Source: Lutjanus erythropterus (lineage: Eukaryota > Chordata > Actinopteri > Lutjaniformes > Lutjanidae). Taken from it: a DNA stretch of 64,000 bases. The stretch lies in the NCBI GenBank assembly GCA_020091685.1, contig CM034607.1:23125253-23189252 (forward strand), written 5' to 3'. Below the pieces are notes generated by a model. The model was given only the letters and a program-made list of their open reading frames with translations. It was not told the DNA's origin and did no database searches. Positions 1 through 10,172 of this stretch are shown here, one piece after another (position 1 is the first letter of the stretch; the number at the start of each line of letters is the position of its first letter). Made by a program: the position numbers and the translations under genes.

Positions 1-1817
1 ACCTCTCCAAAAGTTGAACTGTCAAGGAGAACAACTCTTTACACACACACACAGGCACACGCATACTAGCTTAAAACTGGTGAAGTTATAGTTTAGCAGC
101 TCCTTTGTTTGATTAGGACACTTAAAATGACTCAGAAATGGAGTTCAAACGACAACGATGAACAGATGAGCGATGGGGGCTCGTCCAGGGAGCTCTTAAA
201 CCCACCATTTGTCAGTTGTTAGCCGTTTAAGACTGTAATGTGGCGGAGACACGTTCATTGGGAAATAAGAGGGAATCATAGCCTCGAGGCGAGGGAAAGC
301 AGATGTTGAGTGTCAGATCAGACGAAAGGGAAAGGGCAGGTGTTGATTTGATTGGACAATAAACAGATGAACAGTCATTGAGAAACTTTTTGAATGACAC
401 ATCTGGCTTTTGACCTCCACTGGTGGAGGGAATAAAAGAATTTACAGCAGGTATTTACATTGTGAGGAGGAAGGTAATGTACGTATGGCTTCTTTGACGG
501 TGTAGTTCACTTCAGGAACCTGTGTGCCTGTTTCTTTTGTGTGCATCAAGTGGACTGTCAAGAGCAAGTTCATGGCCAAATGGTCAACAGTGGCCGGCTT
601 GTCAGTGGACACAATGAAGGCACAAGCCCTAGACTGCTTCCTCTTTAGCACCATAGAGTGGCTTCGATATTGTGTGGCATTTCTTTAGCACAACTGAATC
701 AAACGTGATCTTCCATGTGCTTTGATTTTCTTTTTTAAAACTATCACACAGATCATTTGGAATCATTGGAAGCTTCGTTTAAAGGCACTCGATGTAAAGT
801 TTGATTGTTTGTTACAAACATCACCACGCACCACGACATAGCTTGCCTATAATGTGCACACAACATGCCATCATGTCCCAAGACGTAGCGCTGGACTCTG
901 AATGAGTCACATGAACTGCGAGAGCTCAATTGCAGTTGTCACCAAACAAAAAGCTCCCTCTCCGTCTGGAAGAAAGGGGTCTTTTGAGGGACACTGGAGT
1001 GGATCCTATTGCCCCGGAGGGAGACAAATTGGGCCCGTCAAGCCTCATTGCGAGAGTGACTGAAATTGGTTTGTGGTTCTGCTTCTGCACCATCCAATAA
1101 AGAAAAGAAACCTCTGAGAGACGGAGAAGAGGGAGAGGATGAGGGAAAATGAGAGCAAAAGGAGCCTGGCTCGGCCATGGCACATTAATGGTGCCAGTGG
1201 AGCAGGGAAAAAACGGCATCTTTTTAGCGCTGTAGCACCACAGTGGGGCGGACATGGGCGAACAGTGCAGATACACAGCGTTCCCGACACACAAAGGCTG
1301 CAGTAATGGGGGCAGAAATGGCCACTGTCCCACAGGCAATTTCTTCATCGCGGGGGGACAATCCTCAGAGATGAAATCACTGAAAACCTCACAGAGCTCT
1401 GGGGGTGGAAAGACAGGATAAGAGGAGACGGCGGTTGTTTGTGCAACAAATTGGGACAACCAGGGGTGGAAGTGACACTCAGCGGTGGGGTCGAGGAAGG
1501 AGCTGCCTTCAACATCTTGTTACGTCTGGTGAGGAGTCTAGTTAGTTCCCACAGGTGCGCTGACCTCCCGTCATCATGTTGCGCAAATGATCAGGGGGAT
1601 GTTCAAGACAGACAGACCTTTTCTAGCCTTTAAACACACTCGTGCGCTGCCTTGTTAGTTTCACAGAGTGACGGTGAAGTCTTACGATGGAAACAGGTCC
1701 CACAAAGCAAGGTTCCCTGGTTTTGCTTTTGTTCAGACACGCAACAAGGAATTGTGTGATATTTCTTCACAGTAAACAGTAACTTCCTGGAGTCTCTGTT
1801 CGTTGCCTGTACAGTAG

Positions 1818-2160
1818 GGTTGGGCAAGGAAACTAAAAAAAAAGGAAGGGACATTACATTCTGCGAATTGCTTGGTGCCAGACTTTGGTACCAGTTCTGT
1901 TGGAGTCTATAGGAGAAGCACAATAAAACCCAACAAATCTACATGGTATGACCTTTGATGAAGAACTGCCTCTAAAAAACTATAAACACACACTTCAGAG
2001 AAGAGTGTACAACTGGAGTTTTCCAGTTTGCACTTTAGTTTAATTGTTGTTGGTCTCCAAATGTCTAGCATGTTAGACATTTGACATAAGCCTCAATAGA
2101 ACTGGCACCAAAGTCTGAAGCTTCCTTCTTTTTTTTCTTAGGGTTGGGTATCATTTGGAG
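1818..2160. repeat. inverted-repeat segment in the 3' flank
   Basis: CAGACTTTGGTACCAGTTCT (1878-1897) and its reversed partner CAGACTTTGGTGCCAGTTCT (about 2098-2117) form arms of about 28 bp around 190 bp. GGGTTGGG occurs at both ends (1818, 2143) in the same orientation, so the mobile-element class is unclear. Confidence 0.5.
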
Positions 2161-2879
2161 TTTACTGATTCTGATTCTGTTTATTGATTTCAGTTCTTAC
2201 CAATTCTCAATTTTGGGTTTTTGAATGTCATCCTAAAGCTAAATTACCACAGATAAATGTTACCAGTGGAAACACTGAGCTAAGCTAACATTAGCTAAAC
2301 CGTCACGATTGCAGTCTCCTTTCTGGTTTCTTCAATATTTTGGGGTTTACTGAGACGACTTTACTGTAACAACAGACAGAATACTGTTCTTGTAAAGTGT
2401 TTTGTAGCATAGCACTTGCTAAATTAAGGGTAATGTTACAAGACAATCACACAGTTTGTGCTATTCATCTGCTAGTCAAGCAACTTTGCAATGGCTGAGT
2501 ACGTTAACTGACAATAATGGTAGACTAATGATTTAACAAGACAAGCGCATAGAGGACATACAGGTATTCAGCTTGCATGTCTGTAGGAGCAGACAGGTAG
2601 CCAGGTAGATATATGTTAGGTATTTGCAGTACTTAGTTGAATTTGAAACTAGCACAAGTTTTTTTTTTGATGTTCAAACGTAGTTGCCTGACAAGTTCAC
2701 AGTAATGACTCCAGTTCGTTACTGTGCCTGCTCAAGAAATAGTCTGGCACATATTCCACTGTAAAACCACAATGTGTTGTCTTTCAATTTACACTTGAGT
2801 GTTTTTTGTACAGATTAAACTATTAAACAAGATATAAAATGTTAGTTAGTGAACTTTAGAGGTGCTGGTGGATGGATTT

Positions 2880-3000
2880 TGTTGCCTTCGGACACAGCCA
2901 GGCTAGCTGCTTCCCCGTTTCCAGTCTTTGTGCTAAGCTAAGCTAACCGACTGCTGGCAGTGGCTTCAATTCTACCCCACTAACAAGAGAGTGAAATCGA
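2880..3000. repeat. teleost interspersed repeat fragment
   Basis: CAGCCAGGCTAGCTGCTTCC, CCGTTTCCAGTCTTTGTGCT and AAGCTAAGCTAACCG form a phrase I recognise from many fish introns and 3'UTRs. The opposite end of the same kind of repeat (TTCTGGGAAATGTGCTTATT) occurs separately at 49400-49425. Confidence 0.6.
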
Positions 3001-4030
3001 AGAAACCGAATAAGGTTATTTCTGAAAAATGTGCAAATTTTGTTCATTACTTAAGTTTTTCTGCTGGACACAAGACGCCTGCTGCTCCGGTCCAGTCCCA
3101 GCGTCTGTGCACCGACAGCTTCTGGTCTCTACATCACATCTGTACGAGTTGCAAATTGGACCTGGATTGACAAATTATTTGTGATGTCACATGTCATGCT
3201 CACAGGCCTGCCACTGAAAATCAGAATTTCAGTGAGCCCCAAGAAACTTTCCACTTTTTTAGCAAATGAATGTGAAAACAGCATTCAAGCGTCAAACTCT
3301 GAACCTACACCATTATGTACAGTGAAGCTCAAAAATTCAACCGTAGGAAGAAGAAGATATTTTTAACATATTTTTTGACATATTTTTGAGTGCAGGGGGA
3401 CCCTAAGTATCTCTATTTCTTCTCCACAGTTATTTTTAAAGTTAAGTCAGTACCATGAAGTGCCATAAAGTTTATGCAATCATAGTTTCAGAAGATTTTT
3501 GTGATTAAGAACTTACCTGATGTAAAATACACAGCAAACATCACTCATCTGGTATTCTGTGTGGATAAATACTCAAAAAAAGTGACCCAGGTTTGGTGAC
3601 ATGAGTTTATCATGAGGTCAAGCAGCAGCAGGGAGATTCCCACTTCAACATTGAAACTCGGAGCGCTGAGGAATGGTTGAGTTAGTTATGGTTGAGTCAA
3701 CAAGATAAAGAGACTGAGGACAGAGATCACTGAGAGGACGAAAGCTGGAAGCGATGCGTCGGCGACCACGGAGCGTAGCGAGCAACATTCCCCAAACTGT
3801 TTCCTAAAGTTTTCCCTGCAGGATCTGAGAGAGACGGAGGTGGAATGCACCCACGGTGTGTGAAAGCATCGTAGAAGTGACGAGACGTGTAAAGAAATTA
3901 AAAGACAAGTAGAGAAGAAGAAGAAGAAGAAGAAGAAAAAGGACTTTTGGTAGGACTGGTTGCATCACACGTTAAATACTGTTTGATGTGTGTGTATGAA
4001 CTTGTACAGTAAGTGTGTGCATGTTTAGAT

Positions 4031-4072
4031 GTGTGTGTGTGTTTGTGTGTGTGTGTGTTCGTGTGAGTGTGT
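4031..4072. repeat. GT microsatellite near the rbms3 3' end
   Basis: An interrupted (GT)n run. If the transcript reaches this far it would appear as (CA)n in the RNA. Confidence 0.9.
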
Positions 4073-4171
4073 GACAGCCTGAACAACCGTGGAAAACTAG
4101 CTTAAACCCGGTGAAAAGAAGATGTCAAGAAGGATAGTAAGGACTGGTCCGGCCATCAAGGTCAAATAAAA

Positions 4172-4247
4172 AACAACGACAACAGCAACAACAACAACAA
4201 CAATATCAACATTAACATCATCAACAACAACAACATCAACAACAACT
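4172..4247. repeat. CAA/ATC trinucleotide run near the rbms3 3' end
   Basis: (CAA)n mixed with ATCAAC units. In the sense of rbms3 it reads TTG/GATGTTG. Confidence 0.9.
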
Positions 4248-4444
4248 AAATCAAACTGAAAAATGAAAAGGAAAACAAAACAAAACAAAAACAAAAAAAA
4301 AAACTCTGCTTCAGAGTGTCTCTTCATCTTTGGTATAAAAATGGCCATCCATGGGCTGCATTTGATCCACAACTAGGAAAGACTACAGAAATTGTCAACA
4401 ATTTCTTCTATTGCTTTTGCACTGATTGGTTTAAACCGTAAGCT

Positions 4445-5692
4445 CCTACTGAATCTACTGAATTTTTATTTCACTGCCAGAATTTTTTCCGTAGTTTTTT
4501 TTTTTTTGTGTTCATTTTATAATTTTTTTTTCTTCTTCTTTTTTTTAAATTCTTTTTGCAGTGTGACAAGCAAAGCGGGCTAAAAACATCTTAAAGCTCA
4601 TAAAAAAGGTAAAATGTGGCAGATAAAAAGCACTAATGTCATTGACAGCAACTTTGCCATGTAAAATAATAATTATGATAATAAAAAACAAGTTCAGCAT
4701 TTGCAACAGACTGCATCCACAATGCAGCATGTTTTTTCTTATGTTTTCATTTTTTCCTCATTGTGAAAAATCTCTTCAAAGCTTCCCCCCCCCACTCCGC
4801 CTCCCCACTCCCCTCCCCCAAGTCTTTTTTCCCCCCAACAGACATTTTGTTTTCTTCTGACACTTAGTTACCTCTGACATAATAATTATCAAAGTTTTCT
4901 TCTAATGAAGAAACAAAAAAAAGCTCTTCTCTATTAAATCTGTACAGCTTATGTGATAGATTCTTTTTTCCTCTTTAGAACAACTCATCCAGTGTCTTGT
5001 ACCCTCCAAGTGGTCCAAGAAACTGATTTCATTTGCTTTTTTTTTGTTTTGTTTTTTTTTTTCTCCTAACCAGACGTCAGACTTTAACTCTGTAAAAAGT
5101 TTCTGGCGCCCTTCAAATTAAGGCCATGAAGATTCAAGAAAGAAAAAACACTTTGTTTTTGAATATATCTAGAAAACTAAAATTTAACACTAGAACATAA
5201 AAAAGAGTGAAAAGAAATTGTAGCTTAATATCTGAGGAAGACAATCTCTGTGTGTATCTCAAACTTGACTCCCCTTTTCTAATTACAAAATAAACTTCAT
5301 CACCTACCTGCGCATTCAACCTTTTTTTTTGTCATTTTTTATGTTTTTTTCTTCTTTTTTTTAATTGGTTGAGATTTTTCTTTGAGAAACTTTTCAAGCT
5401 TCAGCCCAGCCCTTCAGGCAGGTTCCCAGACTAAACAATTTCACTTCTTTGCACTGTGCCCAGCAATTTCCCCATCCCCTTCCTCAGCACTCTTTACCTC
5501 CGTCTTGCGTTTTTTTCTTTTTTTTTTTTTTTCTCGTAGGCCAGGTAGGAAATGAAAAAAGTGTCTCTTTTTTGGTGCCTGGGCAATCTGGAAGCAATCT
5601 CTTTCTTTTCTCTTTTCCTCACATTCACAGTGCAGCCACCTTCTGTCTCAAGGCAACGCTGTCACAGGAACATTCGCTCAGGCCGTTGCTAT
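4445..5692 (-). CDS. rbms3: rbms3 terminal exon: last base of Lys codon, TAG stop, 3'UTR
   Basis: The acceptor is unusually strong: about 55 nt of almost pure pyrimidine in the sense direction (GA-rich on the + strand at 5700-5760), then CTTTCATCAG|A. The first base completes Lys (AA|A) and the next three, 5691-5689, are TAG. Everything beyond is 3'UTR. The UTR is rich in A-runs in the sense direction, seen as T-runs on the + strand near 4495-4507, 4523-4546, 5038-5062 and 5517-5532. The 3' end is not certain. I placed it just past the AATAAA formed by complement of TTTATT at 4465-4470; an ATTAAA near 5360 is an earlier candidate, and the transcript could continue past 4000. The acceptor is the confident part. 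Confidence 0.6.
4465..4470 (-). terminator. candidate poly(A) signal AATAAA
   Basis: TTTATT on the + strand reads AATAAA in the sense of rbms3, about 1.2 kb into the terminal exon. It is the first canonical hexamer I see downstream of the stop. A variant ATTAAA lies earlier, near 5358-5363. A-runs nearby could mimic poly(A) tails in cDNA data. Confidence 0.4.
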
Positions 5693-7086
5693 CTGATGAA
5701 AGAGGAGAAAACAGAGAGAGAAAGAGAGATAGAGAGAGAAAGAGAAGGGAGGGGGGTGCAGTTGTAATCAAAGCACAATATTACAAACACAGAAAAGCAA
5801 TAGCGCTGACAGCTGACAGCCCAGTCAGGAGACTGAAGTGAAATGAAGCACGTTAAACAGTTCTGATCAGGTCAGAAAAGTAAAAAGTGCTGCCAAAATG
5901 ACAAACAAATGACAACAGCAGCCAGGAATAATTTCATCATTTTATAGCGGCATCACTGCATCACTAAGTACTCTCATTTTATATAGTTTACAGATGAGTA
6001 TTTTTGTTTTGTGCTGCTTAACTGAAAAGTACAAAACATCTCCTAAAATACTGTGTGTGACAACAGGAGAGGGAAGTATGGATAAAAAGTACTTCATCAC
6101 ATGGATGCAAAAAAATATATATAACTAGAAAGGGATGACCTCTGCCAAGGCCAAAAGTACAGAGGAGCATTAGTGCCAGGCATTATGGGTAGAGCACAAA
6201 ACTGAGTTGATATGTTCAGAATAAAGTCTAACTTTCGGTATTAGGGTCAGGCATATGAGAAAAGAAATCAGAGGAGGGAGTTTTTTTTTATTGCCTGTCC
6301 TTAATTCCTCTGTACAAATGCTCATCCTTCCATGTTAAGTGAAAAGTAAGCAGCAGAGCTGCAACGATGAATCAATTCTTAATTGGCTATTAAATTAATT
6401 GCCAAGTATTTTGATTTCAGTGTTTTTCTGATTTCAATTTCTAAATTTAATTTCTGCTCAAGTGTCTTTACTCCTCTATGAGGATAAACCAAATCTCTTT
6501 GTGTTGTGGACAAAATAAGACATTTGAGGACATCACCCGGGCTTTGGTGACATTTTATGGACAAAACAACCAGTCAAATGATTGAGAAAATAATCAACAG
6601 ATTAAAAGATAATGACAAATAATTGCTTGTTGCAGCCGTGAATATATATATATGCCCATGCTACACAAGTGTCAGGCCAGTAAGTTTTTCCATAATCCTG
6701 CTGACAGACGGAGAGGCGGGCAAAAAAAAAAGCACTAAAAAAAACAACCTCCTTGGTTGAGGTAAAAATCCAATATGACCATGAAGCTAACCTCCTCATT
6801 GATTTACAATGTCGTCAACCATGATCTACAGTAATGCACACAGAGATATTAAAGGGATAAATACCTTGGTATAATTTGTATGGCTAAATCTTTGATGGTA
6901 AACAAATGTGCAACAATTCATATCACCATATCACTTACCCCTAATGGTTACGATTTATAGAGACAGATAGATAATTAACTTACAAAAGAATAACAATAAA
7001 TAATAAAACAAAGCACCGTTAGAAGAGGAGGGAATACCATATTAAAATGGGTGATGGAAACTGTCCTGCGTCACTGTTCGACTTAC
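5693..7086 (-). other. rbms3 last intron (1.4 kb)
   Basis: This is a GT-AG intron between the last main coding exon and the terminal exon. It contains one copy of a hAT-like MITE (6354-6640) and otherwise unassigned A/T-rich sequence. Retaining it would not change the protein, because TAA follows immediately after the Lys codon. Confidence 0.75.
6354..6640. mobile_element. hAT-like MITE, copy 2
   Basis: A 287-bp element bounded by CAGAGCTGCAAC on the left and the reverse complement of CACGGCTGCAAC on the right (10 of 12 match). The ends are rich in AATCAAT/TAATCAACAG motifs and the internal order (TCTTTGTGTTGTGGAC, GGACATCACC) matches the copies at 10173 and 58205. No target-site duplication is preserved. 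It lies in the last rbms3 intron. Confidence 0.7.
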
Positions 7087-7211
7087 TTGGACTGGTATGA
7101 GTAAGCAGGAACATGGTCGGCAGCACTGTCCACCTGGATCTGTTGCTGCTGGCCCGCCACCTCCTGTGACGAGGGAGCCACTGTCTGGGGGGAGGCGTCC
7201 GTCACCACTCC
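7087..7211 (-). CDS. rbms3: rbms3 last main coding exon, C-terminus ...AYSYQSK
   Basis: This 125-nt exon encodes 41 residues plus two bases of a Lys codon: GVVTDASPQTVAPSSQEV, AGQQQQIQVDSAADHV and PAYSYQS. The acceptor is TGTCCTCAG|GGAGTG. The donor is CCAA|GTAAGT, an excellent match. The Gln-rich QQQQIQVD and the terminal AYSYQ match RBMS3. The same bases read without splicing give AAG TAA, that is Lys-stop at 7088-7083, so the exon can also end the protein by itself. Spliced to 5692 it gives AAA TAG, again Lys-stop. The mammalian C-terminus as I recall it has one extra Gln and a final Pro (QQSKP), which is absent here. Confidence 0.93.
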
Positions 7212-9595
7212 CTGAGGACACAGGCGGGAGGAGATGTGTCAGATCTGAACTTTAACAAGCATCTCTCTGCAATGCTTAGCACCTCCTGCAGAAAAGTGTG
7301 TGACTGAGTGGAGTAAAAGTCTTCTTTTACTTGTACTGACTGTACTATTGCACGTCCCCACTGTCCTGGAGAGGGGCTCCGTCCTCCGTTGCTGTTTTAT
7401 ATATATTTTTCCTTTTCAAAGGAGCTTTTTCTTCCCCAGATTAAGGATCTAACTGTAGAGGGTTATATGTGTTGTGCAGACTTTAAAGCCCTTTCAGACA
7501 AACTTGTAATTTTAGACTTTAAAAATAATAAATAACAATAATATATAATGCGATAAACACTGCAGCTTTGATGTGATATAAAAGTTTGCCTAATAAAACT
7601 GCTGTGATTATTAACTTCTCAGACTGACAGCTTCATCACTCAACCGTGTAGATAAACATTTCTCACACGCACTTCATTTAAAATATTAAACTTTTCATCT
7701 AAAGATGCCGATGTTCTGTGTGTCAGAAATGCATATAGAATAATGCTGGAGACAGCAAGACATTTTTCTGTGAATGCACGGTAAAGGTGCAGTCAGACAA
7801 AAATAGCTGTTTTGAATCTTAACATTTCACTCAAGCGTGACACAGCTTCACTAAAGTACTAGAAGAAGGCTTTTCTTTCGAGCGTGCATCTCTAGCAAGC
7901 AAGCAGAATTTTATCTCTATAGCACGTTTCGTTCCAGGTGGATGAACAATGTGCTTCACAGAGCATGAGCCGTGAAAGTTGAACTACGTGTCTTTATCTT
8001 GAGATAAAAAAAAATTGTGATACCAGGTTAATTATTTCATTATTCTGAGAGAACAAATCTTGTTTTGCTGTGATAACAGGTTAATTATTATTATTGTTAA
8101 CTCCGAATAACAAAGCTTATTTGCTTGTGAGGACAGGTGGATTATTTCTTCTTCGTGATAACTTATTATTATTTTATTATCTCAACAAAACAAATCTTTC
8201 TTGTGATAACAGATTAACGGTATAGATGCATGGAGATAACAAAAATTGTTTTCTTGAGAAAATTTGTTAATTGATTTTATTTTCTTGACAAAATAAGCTT
8301 TGTTATTTCGAGATAACAACATAATTAACTTGCAATCTCAAGAATTGCAAGTAAGGCTGTTCTTAGCTTCTGTATTTATCGATGGAAGCACAGTGCGAAT
8401 AAAATATCCCCTCTTTTTTTGCTGTGGACCCCTTGGAACCCACCGTAAAGACCCCATTTCGAGAATGGCACAGGGATTCATGTACATGAGTCAAAAAAGT
8501 ACGCATAATAAAAAAAAGTACAAAATAAGCTAAATTGCTTGTGAAATTTTTGAGGTAAAAACAACTTTAAAGAAGGCCAAGTGCACTGAATTAATCACAA
8601 CAATCTCTGTGTGTCGAGCATTAATGTTAGTCCCCATCACTGAGTCATCTCAATCACCTTTAACAAGCTCTCAAGGATACGGCGTCCTGTCCATACATCA
8701 GCCCTCCAGACACCGGCTGATACAGTGATATACACCCCGCTGCTGACGCTGGCATTGAGAGGACGACGGCCAGGATGAAATAGGTAAGAGGCGCCAGGGG
8801 CTACACTACAACTACATCTCTCTCCTCCGTCCCACTCCTTCACGAGGAACTTTCTGAGGAGGGGGACATAAGAGTGGGGAGGAGCGACTAATGGGTCTGT
8901 CAGGGGAAACTGTCATTGTCTGTGGCTGGTGGGCTAACCAGACCTCCGTGGCTGACGGATGTGTGTGTGTTCCAGCTACCTACCAGCCTGGACCGGCTGT
9001 TGTGTGTGTGGGGGGGGTGTGAGATGGAGAGAGAGAGAGGGAGAGAGACAGCACCGCCGGCACTGTGTCTCACTTCAGCTGCTGTCATCTGATACACGAC
9101 TGATAGTCCATCTGAATACGACTGCACTGTCAGCCGCCAGACAGCCGGCCCGCTCTCCTCACCGGCCCGCCCGCCCGCCCGCTTTCCACGTTCATCATTT
9201 CTCAGGCTGGACTGCCCGAACCTGCCAGGAGCTGAGACAGCCGCAGAAGAAGTGACAAAGTCTGCGCCGCACTTCAAATGTCTTTCCCAAATACTATAAA
9301 ACTTCTGACTCATCCTGCTTCGCTTGCAGTTTTCATCCTCACAGTTCTGGTGGTGGTGGTTGTGGCGCGAGGCCGTTAGTTTAGAGGGAATACGAGCAAT
9401 TTACAGCGTGTTACAAATGTAATCTGTCTGTTTAATGACTGTTTTCATCTGTTGATGTGGCGAGCAAGTTTACAAATGGATGAAGTGAGTGCTTGTGGGC
9501 GTAAGTGAGTGGGCTGTCAGGAGTAATGATGTCCTCCTTTGGGTAAACACGGACAGATTTTTTTTATTGGTAGGTAACGTGTTTGTGGGTCTTAC
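7212..9595 (-). other. rbms3 intron (2.4 kb)
   Basis: This GT-AG intron holds an A/T-rich repeat array built on GATAACA motifs (about 7990-8345) and a GC-rich patch with CCCGCC repeats (9120-9190). No other exon or RNA gene was seen. Confidence 0.75.
7990..8345. repeat. A/T-rich degenerate repeat with GATAACA motifs
   Basis: Variants of TTGTGATAACAGGTTAATTA and TTTTCTTGAGAAAATTTG recur in about six copies every 50-60 bp, in both orientations (GAGATAACA and TGTTATTTC). It looks like a decayed palindromic repeat found widely in fish. Confidence 0.65.
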
Positions 9596-9685
9596 TTCGA
9601 CAGGGACGGCTGTTGGAGGCACAGGAGTGTACTGGGGAATGTAGGTCCCTTGCATAGGCGCCGCGGCAGCTGCAGCAGTCATGTA
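9596..9685 (-). CDS. rbms3: rbms3 coding exon YMTAAAAAAPMQGTYIPQYTPVPPTAVPVE
   Basis: This 90-nt exon encodes 30 residues in phase 0-0: YMTAAAAAAPMQG followed by TYIPQYTPVPPTAVPVE. The acceptor is TGTTTCAG|TACATG and the donor GAA|GTAAGA. The tract holds six consecutive alanines, and TYIPQYTPVPPTAV is the RBMS3 signature. The run in my recollection of mammalian RBMS3 is shorter (about three). This exon is flanked by large introns (12.5 kb upstream, 2.4 kb downstream) and its length is a multiple of three, so it could be skipped without a frame change. Confidence 0.95.
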
Positions 9686-9800
9686 CTGAAACACAAACAA
9701 AAGACACACACACATATATATATAAATCTCTGCACATAAAACATCACAATGCACAGAAACTACATGTAACACACACCTTTGTGACATTATATACCAAGTT

Positions 9801-10154
9801 CAGGGTTTCTAAACCTTTTTAAAAGTCAAATTCAAGCCCTATTCAATGCTCAAAATGATCAGGCCCCATTTTATTTCTTCATCACCTTAAATCAGATGTT
9901 ATTGTGCAAGTCTGCAGTGGAATCATCTTCATTTTGTGCAAAAGGCAAAAGCATTTAGGCTCTCTCTGACTTATTTTATTTCTTTATCTAAAAGTGAACT
10001 TCAATCAGAACACGATTTGTTATCAAAGCAACACAAAAACTGTTTTAACCCGTTTCACGGACTTTCTCCAAAACCAGACCGCTTTTCAAACCTTGAAAAC
10101 TTCAGATTAAAATCCAAGTGTTTTCAAGGATTTCCAGCACATATAAGAACCCTG
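9801..10154. mobile_element. possible TIR-bounded repeat
   Basis: The left end CAGGGTTTCTAAACC and reversed right end CAGGGTTCTTATATG share CAGGGTTNNTA. The body contains paired phrases such as AAAAGTCAAATTCAAG and TTTTCAAGGATTTCC, typical of a teleost hAT-derived repeat. No target duplication was found, so the boundaries are tentative. Confidence 0.45.
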
Positions 10155-10172
10155 CAAATCCTCGTCTGAAAA

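Larger units (their letters stand above)
1..4444. other. 3' flank of rbms3, no gene recognised
   Basis: No recognisable exon lies here. The longest minus-strand open frame (926-1459, 177 codons) has no family resemblance and no compositional support. Contents I can name are an inverted-repeat element at about 1818-2160, a teleost interspersed repeat at 2880-3000 (GCTAAGCTAAGCTAACCG core), a GT run at 4031-4072 and a CAA/ATC run at 4172-4247. The part from about 3700 on could still be distal 3'UTR if the candidate poly(A) signal at 4470 is bypassed. Confidence 0.5.

Noticed and set aside
926-1459. 177-codon minus-strand open frame
   Set aside because: No family resemblance, no splice context, and it lies downstream of the rbms3 end. 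Its length is within what chance allows in 64 kb.
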